From Gavia stellata (lineage: Eukaryota > Chordata > Aves > Gaviiformes > Gaviidae): DNA of 64,000 nucleotides. The notes under the pieces were generated by a model. That model did no database searches. It had not been told where the DNA came from and worked only from the letters and a program-made list of their open reading frames with translations. Below are positions 1 to 25,367 of the stretch, piece after piece (positions within the stretch are counted from its first letter, which is position 1; each line of letters starts with the position of its first letter). The stretch lies in NCBI RefSeq assembly GCF_030936135.1, contig NC_082595.1:112422334-112486333 (forward strand), written 5' to 3'. Position numbers and translations under genes: made by a program.

Positions 1-38
1 GGTCTTTTCCAACCTTAATAATTCTGTGATTCTGTGAC
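1..38 (+). repeat. CR1 LINE 3' tail
   Basis: The GGTCTTTTCCAACCTTAATA end and ATTCTGTG repeat tail are typical of bird CR1. The rest of the element lies before the window. It lies in an OTOF intron. Confidence 0.85.
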
Positions 39-255
39 TCCGACACTGTGTTTCTCTGGAGCCTTGGGCATCTTCCTTTGCTGCATTGTGCCTCAGTGTC
101 TGCGGTTGTAAATGGGGGAACGTGCTAATGAGGCCACCCAGCCTGGAGGGTTTGGCTTCTCAGGTGCTTCACCCTACCACCTCTGCACTTCAAGAGACAT
201 TTTGCTTTCATCTGATCCCTCTTCCTCTCTGTCTTTGCTTCCCTTGTCCCTACAG

Positions 256-14615
<14,360 letters not shown>

Positions 14616-15580
14616 AGCACAGGAGCCTCCCCCACGTCCCCAGCCCCGCGTCAGCCCCTTCTCCAGCTCCATGCCCTTCTCCTCCCCACAGCCTGTCAGC
14701 AGCCTCAGGGGACATCTCCTCCCTCCTGCTGCTGCTGGGGGGCCTCCTCTTTGGCGTTCCTCCTCTGCAGGTCCCATTTGTGCCTTTAGTCCCAGAGAAA
14801 TGGGGCTGGAGGATGGCGCCGATCCCAAGACTGTGCATCCCTCACCAGGGCTGGTGGAGGTGCCCAGGTGGCTACTGCGGGGCAACCAGGCTGGGGGGCT
14901 TGGAGCCCTTTGCCCACTGGGGTCATGGCAGGTGCCCTCCCGGGAAGCTCAGCCCCCGGCCCAGGGGAAAGGGAGCGAGAGTTGGGGCTGCATCGGAAAG
15001 AGGGATGGAGCAGGGACCCGGGACAGCGGGGGACACGCCAGCCCCACCAGCGTGGAGGCGGCACGGAGCAGCCCCAGCGCCTGTCCCCACTACCAGCACT
15101 GTCCCAGCCCCACTCCTAGCTCTGGAGGTCACTGTCCCCCGGCGTAGGGGCCCGTACCACCACGGGGGATACCAGGCATCGCGCCCCACGCGCCACCCAG
15201 GCCCTGCAGAGAGCCCTGGGGCTGTTTAAGGGGCACCGACCCAGGGTTAAGGGCTACCGACCCAGGGGTGCTGGTGGCTGGACATCCTCGGGGGCTCACA
15301 GGGAGCCAGGTTCTCCGGCAGAGTGTGAGCTCCCTGTGGCCTTCTTGAGTCTCAGTTTATTTTGTTTGGATTGCTATGTATTGCGGCCGGAGTCTTTCTT
15401 GCTGTGTGTATGAGGGAAGGGCTCTTTTCTCAGCTCACTGCCACATTCCGCTCTTGAAAAGCACCTTTTCTCAGCTTCAGGTGTGCAAGACCCTCGCTGA
15501 AGCACTGAGGAGATCTCGGGGTCCTTTTTAGGATCCTACTGCTTTAATCGGTCAATAAAAATCGGCTTTCACGTCCGGGT
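14616..15580 (+). other. OTOF: OTOF 3' untranslated region
   Basis: GC-rich sequence from the TGA to shortly after the AATAAA at 15554. It has no exon-like segment. The exact cleavage site is inferred, about 20 bases past the signal. Confidence 0.75.
15554..15559 (+). promoter_or_regulatory. OTOF: OTOF poly(A) signal AATAAA
   Basis: First canonical AATAAA after the OTOF stop codon, followed within about 30 bases by GT-rich sequence. Confidence 0.75.
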
Positions 15581-17280
15581 TCTCCACCGAGGTCTCACGT
15601 TAGTGGGGAGAGGGCTCATCGCTGGCTGCTCTTCCAGTCAAGCCCTGGGTGAAGGGGCTTTGGGGTGTGTGAGCGGCGGGCATCGGGCATCTCCCTGGCA
15701 CTTCCCCTTGCCCTCCGCAAGCCCCCCAGGATACCCACCTCCCCTGGCCTCTCCCCGCATAGGGGCCCTGCGCCCCTCTCTGCCTCCGTGCCGGATCCTG
15801 CCTCTCCGCCTGCTTTCCCTCTCAGCAGTCCCCTCTGTGTCCCAACCAAAAACCAATGAGAGGCCATCACATCCCTCGCCGTCATCCCAACGCTCCCAGA
15901 CCACACCGTCTGGTCCTGCAGAAACACCTGAACAACACAGCTTCTACGGCTGCACAAGATGAGCTCCTGGTGACGAGACCTGGAGAGCTCCTCCGTGTTG
16001 GCGATGGAGGGCTGGTTCCTGAGGAGCTCCGAGCTGGTGTCAGCAAGGAAACTTCCACCTGGACCCAGGTCTCCTGTCTCCCAGGGGAGCTTCCCTGCAG
16101 AGGATGTTTCCCTGCTGCACTTGCTTCCCCACCATCCTCATCCCTGGGGCTTCCCTGACCTGTGGGATAAAGACCGGCTGGACTGTGGGGGCTTCTGCGG
16201 GATGGGATAGACCTAGCCCCCTCTCTCTGCCATCTCCTGATCGAGTGGGTGATCTCCCAGCTCCTGGAGCCAGCCCAGCCAGCTCTGGGATGCTCTGGGT
16301 CAGGTGGGGTCTTGGGGACCCCAAGCCCAGCCCAGCAGCACAAGGCGCATAGCGAGGGGTCGGGTGAGCCCGTGGAGGGAGAGTGGGTGACAGCAGCCGG
16401 TCCCCTCCCGTGGTGCCGGCAGGTGCCAAGATCTCTGCTGTCCCCAACCGACCCCGCTTCTCCCGCACGCTGGTCTTCAGCCTGCACCAGCCCCTGTTTA
16501 CAGGATCCAGACAGATCAAGCAAAACCCTTCAGGGCACTTTTGTCATCTCCTACCATCCCAATGGTCCCCAAAGAGGTGAAATTTCCTCTGGCAGCATCT
16601 CCGCTCCTCAGCAACAGCCGAGTCTGCGACCGGGCATTTGCAGTGGCGTAGCCCCCCCGCCCCAGCGCACGCTGCCACCCAGGCTTGCACCAGTCGGTCC
16701 CGAGCTGCTTTCTGCAGCAGCCACGCTGTTTTGGAGGTGGCGGAACCGGTGTTCCCATCGCCGTGAGCCAAGCTTTGCCTGTATCCTTGCCAATCACCCA
16801 GTGCACCACGGACGTGCACGGGTCACGAGCAATGCAGCCATGCGGGCTGGGCAGATGTGGCCAGAGGGAGCAGGAGAAGTGCAGCAAAGGAACAAGTTTG
16901 GCAAGGACAAGCTGTCAGCCAGCACAAACCATGAGCAAAGCAGCAGCCAGGGGCATGGAGCCCCTCCTGGCACAGCTGCTGGGCTCCTGCACCGAGGACG
17001 CACCTGAACACGCTCCGCAGCAGCTGTTTCACGGAGAGGCATCCACATGGGACATGCCCCGGCCGAGCGTGCCCCACTGCCGCTGCAGGACCCCAAACCC
17101 GGCCTGACCCCATGCCATCACCTAAAGGGTTCTCCAGCCTGAGGGTGTGTGGAAATCGTGCCCGTGGGTCCGTAGGATTCCCTAATACACAAGGCCACGG
17201 AAGCTTGATCTCTACATTTCTCTTTCTCTAAATTTCACATTGCCACAAATACCACAAAAATCACTTCTAGCAAGTATACC

Positions 17281-17374
17281 TATGGTTAGTGGTGGACTTG
17301 GCAGTGCTAGGTTAACAGTTGGACTCGATGATCTTAAGGGTCTTTTCCAACCTAAATAATTCTATGATTCTATG
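17281..17374 (+). repeat. CR1 LINE 3' end fragment
   Basis: Shows the GTTGGACTCGATGATCTTAA motif, then TCTTTTCCAACC and a double ATTCTATG tail. 5'-truncated to about 95 bases, as usual for CR1. Confidence 0.92.
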
Positions 17375-17620
17375 AATAATACATGTCAAGCTATTACAAT
17401 TATCAGCAATCGATAGTATAGCAGGAACTAATTATAGCAACAATTAGTTAATAGCAACAATCAATAATAGCAGCAATCACTAATAGCAGCAAATATATAT
17501 AATATTATGGATTACTACAATCTTATCACTAGTGAAGCAAACATAAATAATATTACACTAGATATGATAGATTAATTATATGCGCATATATATATATAAA
17601 AAAATATATAAAAAATGTGT
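17375..17620. repeat. AT-rich low-complexity stretch
   Basis: Directly follows a CR1 tail. It has repeated AATAGCA/AGCAATCA-like words and ends in an AT dinucleotide run with A-rich blocks near 17585-17612. No coding content. Confidence 0.7.
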
Positions 17621-19563
17621 GTTTGCAATATCAAGCACATTAGGCGGATCCCAGAAGGGGACCCAACCGTCCCAGAAGTGGCAGGACAAAGCGAACCAAC
17701 CCCAGCACAGGGCCCAGAGGGGGACCACTGAAATCACAGGGTCTCGCTTCGAAGACCATCCATGTCACGGCATTTGGAGTCAGCCAGGCGTCCCCGGCAA
17801 GGGTCCAAGAACTCGTCGGAAGCTCGTGCAGACCTGTTTAGGAAAGAGAAAAGTCTGTGCAGCATGGGAAGTTCTCAGAGAGAGAAGCTCCGTTTGGGTG
17901 AGAATTAAGTCATCTTTATGTCATAGAGACATAAGAGGGCGTAGGACACCACCACTCTGAGCAGCCAATATATGCTGTTAATTCCTATTTTTCACCTGGA
18001 ACAGCCAATAGATGATGATGTTTTCTGTTCTCTCCGACCAATTTTTATTTTTCCAGACTGTTTTCCTGTTCTCGCAGTTGGAACGGCTGGTGGTGGTTAC
18101 CAATTCTTACTTTCTGAGGATGTTTCCCCCTTTTTCCAGACTATTTTCCACCTTTTCAGGCCATAAGTTGCTGTTACAGTTCCTTGTTTTTGCATTTATC
18201 AGCGGTATCTCGCAACGTCTCCTGTCTCTTGGTACCCAGCTCCACTTCGGTGATGGCAGCTGTGCTTCTCAAGGATGCTTCTGGCTCCCAGCCCACGTTC
18301 CCACGTTCTCTGTCAGTATCTCAGCAGACATTTTCTTCTGTTCAGTAATTTTCCCCTTCCAACCCGGTCACCTTTATGGCTGCTCACATCGCCTCCCCAG
18401 CCTCACCCAGCTCCCGCCGGCCGGACGCTGTTCCTCATTCACCTGCGCACCAAATGACTCCCGAAATTGGGCAAATTCAGGAGCTGGGAGCGGACCGGTC
18501 CCTCTCCGGCACCTGCACATCACCCAGGTCCCAAAGGGCATGTGCAGGGCTCTGGGGCCACGCGTTTGACCGTTTCTTGGCTCGACATCAAGTAGCTATT
18601 GGAGAGGGGTTTGCCCTCCCTCACCAGCGTGACGGGAGGACACAGGATTTGCTTTCTGCCTCCCCCCGAGCTGCAAACATCTCTGCACGGGGCAGGACCA
18701 CTAATTAAAAGTGATGAATTAGTGAATTCACGCGTTTGCCTGGTCTGCACAAAGGGGATCGAGCCCTTGTTTCTTTGTTTTCTTTCCTAATAAGCTCATA
18801 AAGTAAAGTTTAATTTACAGAGAACGTTGTCCTGTAAATCTGAGAGATCCAAATGGACCGTGACAGCAGCCTGCGCCGCCGGCACACGGTGTGCTGCCGA
18901 AACGCTATTGTTATTAACAATCCCTTAAGTATATTACACCTACCACAACAATCCTCTTAGAGGAAGCCGTCGAGATGGCTGATAAAGGATGAGGCATCAC
19001 TTAAATACACCTAGGCTTTAGCCCAGAGGGACAGCACCTGGACCAGGGCACGGGGTAGTGGGGTTTTATGGCAAGGTTTTGGGAGTGGGAGGCTACAGGG
19101 GTGGCTTCTGTGAGAAGCTGCTAGAAGCTTGCCCCATGTCCGATAAAGCTGATGCTTCCCCCTTCTTAAATATGTTATCCCAGAGGCACTACCACCATCG
19201 CTGACAGGTTTGGCCTTGGCCAGCAGCAGGTCTGTCCTGGAGCCGGCTGGCGTCGGCTCTATCAGACATGGGGGAAGCATTTAGCAGCTTCTCACAGAAT
19301 CCACCCCTGCAGCCCCCCCACTACCAAAACCTTGCCACACAAACCCAATACAACAGCCCAGGGCAGCTCTGCCGCAGCTCTGCCTTCTCCTTGCCAAGTC
19401 CTCCCCATGCTGCAGCCCCAGGACAAGCACCACAACCGTGGCCTGGCACAGCAGGTGAATAAAACCCATGGCTCCAGGAGCTTTTCCACCCATGCCCTGG
19501 CAAGCACAGGTGCTCCCAGTGGGGCTGGAGCTCCAGCCCAGGCACCGCTGCCCAAACCTGCTC

Positions 19564-19601
19564 TTTTTTTTTGTCAGAAAGACAAAAAAAAAAAAAAAAA
19601 A
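19564..19601. repeat. poly(T)/poly(A) inverted repeat at the SELENOI transcript end
   Basis: Plus strand: nine T then GTC, a five-base loop AGAAA, then GAC and eighteen A. This gives a perfect 12-bp hairpin directly downstream of the distal poly(A) signal. Confidence 0.8.
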
Positions 19602-19629
19602 CCAAACACCATTAAAAGGCTTGGAAAAT

Positions 19630-19635
19630 TTTATT
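19630..19635 (-). promoter_or_regulatory. SELENOI: SELENOI distal poly(A) signal AATAAA
   Basis: AATAAA on the minus strand, followed within 30-50 bases by an uninterrupted run of 18 T (19584-19601 read on the minus strand), a strong downstream element. Confidence 0.75.
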
Positions 19636-22600
19636 CTTTACTGAACTTTAATAGTTTTTTGTTTGGTTTAAAACACAATAAATATTTCAGTAATAGCATT
19701 TAACAGACTGGAATTCAAACCCACTGCAGTACCTAAACTCCCAGCGACAGGACTCCAGGGAAGTGATGGGGGTCCCAGGGATTGCAGCAGGGCCAGGACC
19801 ACTGCTCACGGCCGGGCTGCTTCATCCGACCTCTGTTTAGGGGCAACCCTGTGCAGAGGGACCGGACTTGCTCAGCTCTGGTGGGGAGCCCAGCGGAGCA
19901 CCCTGAGCCCCAGGGGAGCCAGGCCCCCACTGACGGCGGCTCCCCAGAAAGGCTCAGTGGGGAAGGGACAGAACCAAACCACCACACCAGCACAAGCACC
20001 AAACGCGTCTTTCCCTACATCATCTCACAGCCCCCACGGCTCCGGGAACCAGGACAGCAGCCGGCAGCGTTGGCCCTCCTGCCCCGCTGCGCAGGGGGTC
20101 AGCGGCAGAAGACCAGGCTGCAGCACCCAGTTAGTGCCTCCAAACTTGTTTCTAGAAGGATGAGGCAGCATCACCAACTCCTTCCCCACCCTGCCCAGGA
20201 AAACTGAACAGCCGCATGGACACAGGCTGTCGAAGGTGCTCCGAAGGGTTGCAGAGAAGCTCCCTGTCCCGCACTAATAGCAGGACCCCAGTGGTAGGAG
20301 CCCAGAGAGCCGGGACTGTTTGCAAAACCACCCAGGTGTAAGGGTTGAGTCTGAAATGCCACAGTTCACCCCACTTCTGCCGGCTGGGTTTACCGCTGCA
20401 GCCTTGGTTTGCCTTTAGGTGCGGGGTTACAGCTGGAGAAGAGAGCAATTCAGCGCTCATTCAGAAGATCAGAGCCAAAACCAGCCTGGGATCCACCACC
20501 CTCCTCTTCCACAGGGGCTGGTGCCAGCGCAACATGGACCACTACCAAAACCAGTGTCCCCTTCAGCTGAAAGCTCGAGGGACAGAAGCAGGTCAGTCTG
20601 AAACGCTGCCGGGGGGGAGCAGGGCAGAAGATTTTGATTAATGAGGTCTCCAACCAGAAGCACAGCACCAGCTTCTACCGAACAGCCACCACAGATGCCG
20701 CTGGCCGAGATGAACGGCACCTTGGAGGATGAGCAGTGAATTTCACCGAGAACCTCCGCTCCTGGTGCAGTGACACCCTGACCACTTCCTCGGAGACCAG
20801 CCTAGAGACCTCTCAAGCCAGGTCTGACCACACCTGGATGGGCCAAAAGGTCTTCTACCAACTAACACTGACCTTTTCCAGAAGCAGAGAGGCCAGCTAG
20901 TCCCCCTCATCACCATGTCCCACCAAAAGCAGCCTCCAAGTCACCTCGGCCATTGTCTCGACACAGCACTGCGAGGTAGAATAGGTGGGTAAAAGCAGGA
21001 TGAGTCAAGGTTGCAACCCCACGCCAGGTTTGCAGATCTGCGTTAGAAAAGCAAAGAGTAAACGAGCTTTTAGCTCAGCCAGCTCCATCACCACCGCTGG
21101 CCCACGGCACCGAAGCAAGGCTGACACACTGCACTGAAAGATTTTGGGACGGGGCAGGGTGCGAGGGAATGCCAGTGCGCTGAAGGACTCCCACTTCTCA
21201 AGCAAGCGATGCACGCTAAGCAAAAAGGGACAACTGGAAACAAGACTCTGCCTCAGGGAAGCTCCTGCAGGTTTCAGAAGGAAACAGAAACCCCATGCAC
21301 AGTTTTGCCATCAACTAAGGTGACCAGAGCTCAGCTACAGCTTGTGTTTGCACAGAAATCAACTGTTCCCTTGGACCCCTGTATGGAAGAAAAAAAACCA
21401 AAAAGATCTGAGCTAGTTTCCAAAAAGCGCTACTTCTCTAGAGACTTTCCAGGTCTATCACAAGCAGGCACAGATGCTCTCAGAGGAGAGGAGTTTAGGG
21501 GCTTTACAAGAGCTGATCTGACTGAGATCAAAACAGCTCCCAGAGTACAAACTGCAGGTACTCAATGCACCCAGGAGGTGACATCAGGCCAGCTCTATTT
21601 AAGGAGCTTAAATATATGTTTCCAGCGCCTTAGAAGCTCACACTTACAACATGCTGCTCCTCTGGCCCTGGCAAAGCCGCCTGTATCAGGTGGCTGATGT
21701 TTACGAGAGGAGAAACTGCTGCCGAGCCCTTGCAGTGACCGACTGCAGAAGAGAGGAGTTAACTGCAGCACCAGGGGAAGGAACAAGCTAAAACCACCGC
21801 ACGTAGGTGCTTGGTTTTCCTAGTGTTTGTACGCCCACCGGTCAGCCTCAGCGTTTGCACTTGTAAAAACAAGTACAAAAAAACCCCGGCTCTGCTTGCG
21901 AGTTCCGGCGCTAGGTCCCTGGATCGGCACAGAGGCAGGAGCTGCGATACGAACCGCAAGACCGAGATGAAAAAGGCTGCAAGCGAGGCCGCCTCTCTGC
22001 CTCGGCTACGCAAGTCCTGTGCCGGCACGCCGGCGTGTCCCAAGCTCCCACAAAAACCTGCTCCAGAGCAAAGGCTGACCAGCCGCAGTGCAGCGAGGAC
22101 CAGGAGCAGCTGGCAGTGCTGGCCACCTCTTCCCACAGCGCAAGAACCTGCCCGGAGCCCGAGGCCAGGAGACCGACATCCCAGTGGGTCTTGAAGGACT
22201 GCACCCCTCCCTGAACAGGTTTTTTTCCCCAGTAATACTCTGTATTGAGATAAAAATGTGCAGAACAGATTTAGGAAAGCATAAGACAGTCCTATTATCA
22301 ACTCAGCAGGTCCACCAGTAATTAAGAAAATGCGATTAACACTATTCCTGGAAGAAAAGACAACACAGATCAGTTCTCAAGTACCGGACAGGAGGAGCTG
22401 AGGAGCTAGCGCACGTCCTTCCCGGCCTGCGCAGGACTCTGTCCCGTCCCAAGGAGCGCATCCGCCGCAAGGACAGAGTCTAGCCAGCACAGCAAGCAAC
22501 CACCACCGTGACGCAATTACCCTCAGATGCTGTTAGCGAGGAATACATTTAATTCTTAAGACTTAAAACCATTATTATTAATAAATAGCTTGTTTCTCAG

Positions 22601-23971
22601 CATGCCACACCCCACCACGGCAAGATGGTTTGGTCTGTTTGTGTCCGTTCCCCTCTCAGAACCTGGGAGCAGAAATCACTTAATTTCCAACAGCCCAAAC
22701 AGAACCCACCCCCAGCTTCGCGGAAGCACAAGTTGGGAACAGAGTCGCGCGAGCACTGAGATCAGGTCTGCTCTCTCCTCGCTCTGCCACAAGCCCGGCG
22801 GCACTAGAGACGAGCAAGCCTGTTTTCCAGCACTGATTTAAGGAGATATTTTTCTAGTTTCAAGGTGCAATAAATTAAGGCACCAAAAATCCAGGACTCG
22901 ACAAAGCCTGTGCAGATAGGAAGTGGTTCCAGATTTTAAGAGAGATCTTTCTCCTACGCCACAACAAGCATTTGCAGGAGTTTAGAGAGGAAGCCCTGCT
23001 TCCACATGGTTGTAACTTCACAGCAGGGTTTTCCAGGGTATATTACACGCTGAAAAGGCTCACCAGCTCACAGCCTGGTGAGACAACAGTGTATTACAGA
23101 GGCAAAGTGACGTCCTAAGATTTAAGATCAGCCAACTTCTCACAGCATTAGCACTGGCCCAGTAACGCTGGTGGGAAGAGACGGGACGAGGCAAGGTCCA
23201 GGCTTGGGACCCCAGAGCTCAGCTGAAAGCCTGAGGGAACAGCTCGGTTATTCCCTGGTCCTGCAAACTACTAACTAGAAAGTAAACCTCCCAAGCTCCA
23301 CTTTTTGTCAGTGCTGCTAGCACAATTTTGCTATCTGAACACGTCCTATAGATAAGCGCAGTGTCCCGTTTTAAGATTCCCTGTAATTCTCGTGTGAGCG
23401 TGGCTTAAATTTATCTCCCTTCACAAGTATATCTCATTAAATAGCAAGAGTCAAAAATTCAAGCGCAGCCCAATTCATTTGTACACTTAGGGTTTTTTTC
23501 TGTACAACATCAGTAAAATATATAGGAGTAAGCTACTTTATTAAATAAACTCTGAAAACCATTTGCCCCCTCTCCCAGATTAGCCACCCTTCCCAGACAC
23601 GTCGCAGCCGTACAGACACACGAGCATACAGACGTTCAGCCGAGACCTCCCACGATGCCAGCCCAGATGAATGCACCAGCTCGCTCCTCCTCGCAGGGCA
23701 TACTGTGACCGAGCAACCCTGACGTCGCACGGCACAGTGAACGGCGTGAGCTTGCCTCGGGATTTCAAGTCTCACAGTCTGCACGACAATGATTCAAATT
23801 TACAAAAGAAAAAGCATTAAGTAGTAGTTACAGTTTGAAGGTTTCCTAAAGCAGGAGGAGTCTTCACCTGCAGAAGGAAAATGCTGAGACCAAGCTTCTA
23901 CAAACCACGTTGCACAATAATCAGTGTATAAGCAACTTTGTTCCCATGGTAGATTACATATGCACAGTCTG

Positions 23972-24043
23972 CTGTGCTTGTTCGCTTCCGGATGCAGCCT
24001 TTCCAGAGCCTGGGTTTAAGCTACACTCTTCATTCAAGCACAG
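23972..24043 (-). ncRNA. SELENOI: candidate SECIS element in SELENOI 3' UTR (form 2)
   Basis: Found by reading the minus strand. A perfect 9-bp lower helix pairs CTGTGCTTG (24035-24043) with CAAGCACAG (23972-23980). The ATGA core is at 24030-24033. Exactly 12 bases separate it from the apical AAA at 24015-24017. A CCAG-GCT-CTGG mini-stem follows, then a return arm pairing nine bases (GTGTAGCTT with AGGCTGCAT, with G-U pairs), and GA at 23987-23988 opposite the ATGA to form the tandem G-A pairs. It lies about 1.3 kb downstream of the UGA. The 3' quartet strand reads GGAA rather than the usual TGA-type, so folding should confirm it. Confidence 0.8.
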
Positions 24044-25250
24044 ATCTTCATTAAATAAAGTGAACAGAAAAGAAAATCAGCATTCAGTCTTCACCACCCC
24101 ACTCTAACTCAAATACAAAAACAAGTTAAAAAAAAAAATCAATGCAAACATGTCTTTTACAAATGGACAGTAAACAAATATATCCCTGGATGAGACATGC
24201 AGCCGCCGGGGACAACGGTTTTGAAAATAAAGTGATATTTGGAAAGGACCCCACCACACACACGCCTGTGAGCTTTCTGAAAGTGCACACACAACCAACG
24301 CAACACTTACTAAGGTGCTTCTCTAAGCGGTGGATTTGCTGCCGTTGATGGTCTGGTGGGAAGGGCGATGTGCAGACTGAGCCTGGCTGCGCTGCTACAA
24401 AAGAAGAGGCCCAGCAGCGTGCAATGACCCAGCAGAGCCGACCTGAAACAGTTCCTACTGGTAGGAAGAGGGGGGGGAGTTTGGCTCTGTGTTAGACCAG
24501 CTGGCGTTGAGCCACTTTCTGCTGCTGATCGGAGCCCAGACCCCACTCCCAGGCGGGGAACGCACGTGGACAGACAGGAACACGGTCGAGATGTGGTCCC
24601 AGGTACCCACAGCTCGAGCATGGGAGGCAGAAGCTGCCTTCCCGCTTTTACAGGAAATTGAGCCCTGATTCTCTAAGCCCCCCAAGTAGAATATTACTAG
24701 AAGCTTTGTGTGGTGTTCTTTTTTTTTTCCCCTCTTAAAAAAAAAAGGTGCAAGTATTTGCCCAAATAAGTGAATGCAGGAAGGCAGGACAAATGTGGGA
24801 GAACTGTCACCATCTGCTCCCTAAGTACCAGCCCAGGACGAGGCTGTCTAGCAGGATTAGGGACAGACAGGAACTCCCCCGACCACCAGGATGTTCCCCT
24901 GACCTTGTAGAAATCAGCTGTCATGTTGGTTTTGGTGACAGGTCAAGATGCTTTGCTCAGGTAAAGCCATTTGCATCTCCAACCAGCTTTTCCTGAGCAA
25001 GAGCTGGAGTCTGAGGTTTCACTGGGAACATTCAGCCGGTCTAATATACAGTAATAGTGACCTGAAAGACTACCCTCCTCGTCCAGTTTCACCCAGAACC
25101 GAAAGTTTCGTCGAACAGCAGCGGGGGCTGCCCCGTACCAGTCCTGCCCTGGCCGCACCGGATACCGTGCGTACCCTGATGTCTGTCCAGAGGATAGGTT
25201 TAGATCTGTGGTGATGGTTGAAGTTATTTACAGGTATTTGCAGCAGTTAT

Positions 25251-25367
25251 TTACAGTACTTCTGCAGACCGCAAGCCGATTTTCTCTTCCTCCACTCCTA
25301 GTCAATCTGGCGTGGGCTTCTTTAGCGAGAAGGGCCGTATATTGAAGTGCCTGCTCAGCTGGCTCAC
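25251..25367 (-). CDS. SELENOI: SELENOI exon 10 coding part (residues 363-400) with selenocysteine
   Basis: Acceptor TTGTCCCCAG. Encodes [18 protein letters not shown], then TPD, the UGA at 25302-25304, and [16 protein letters not shown] before TAA. The conserved residues after UGA show that the codon is read as Sec. From memory the human protein ends at the equivalent of IGL, so the last six residues may be lineage-specific. Confidence 0.96.

Larger units (their letters stand above)
15600..19600. other. spacer between convergent OTOF and SELENOI
   Basis: About 4 kb between the two gene ends. It holds a CR1 tail at 17281-17374, then an AT-rich stretch at about 17375-17620 with loose AATAGCAGCAATCA-like repeats and a short AT run. 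No coding exon is recognisable. DRC1, which I expect between these genes from the human order, is not seen. Confidence 0.7.
19612..25250 (-). other. SELENOI: SELENOI 3' untranslated region, about 5.6 kb
   Basis: From the TAA to about 19,612, just past the AATAAA at 19630-19635. It contains the SECIS candidate. Open frames on both strands here are short and motif-free. Earlier poly(A) signals (for example near 23535) could give shorter transcripts. Confidence 0.75.

Noticed and set aside
16249..17007. 252-codon open frame in the OTOF-SELENOI spacer
   Set aside because: No motif, biased composition, overlapping open frames on the other strand, and no similarity I recognise to DRC1 or any other gene.
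19584..19601. A18 run as a retroposon tail on the plus strand
   Set aside because: No retroposon body precedes it. It is better explained as the T-rich downstream element and hairpin arm at the SELENOI end.
24905..24925. Alternative ATGA-centred SECIS candidate
   Set aside because: The ATGA lacks a pairing return arm and has no opposing GA. The hairpin at 23972-24043 fits far better.
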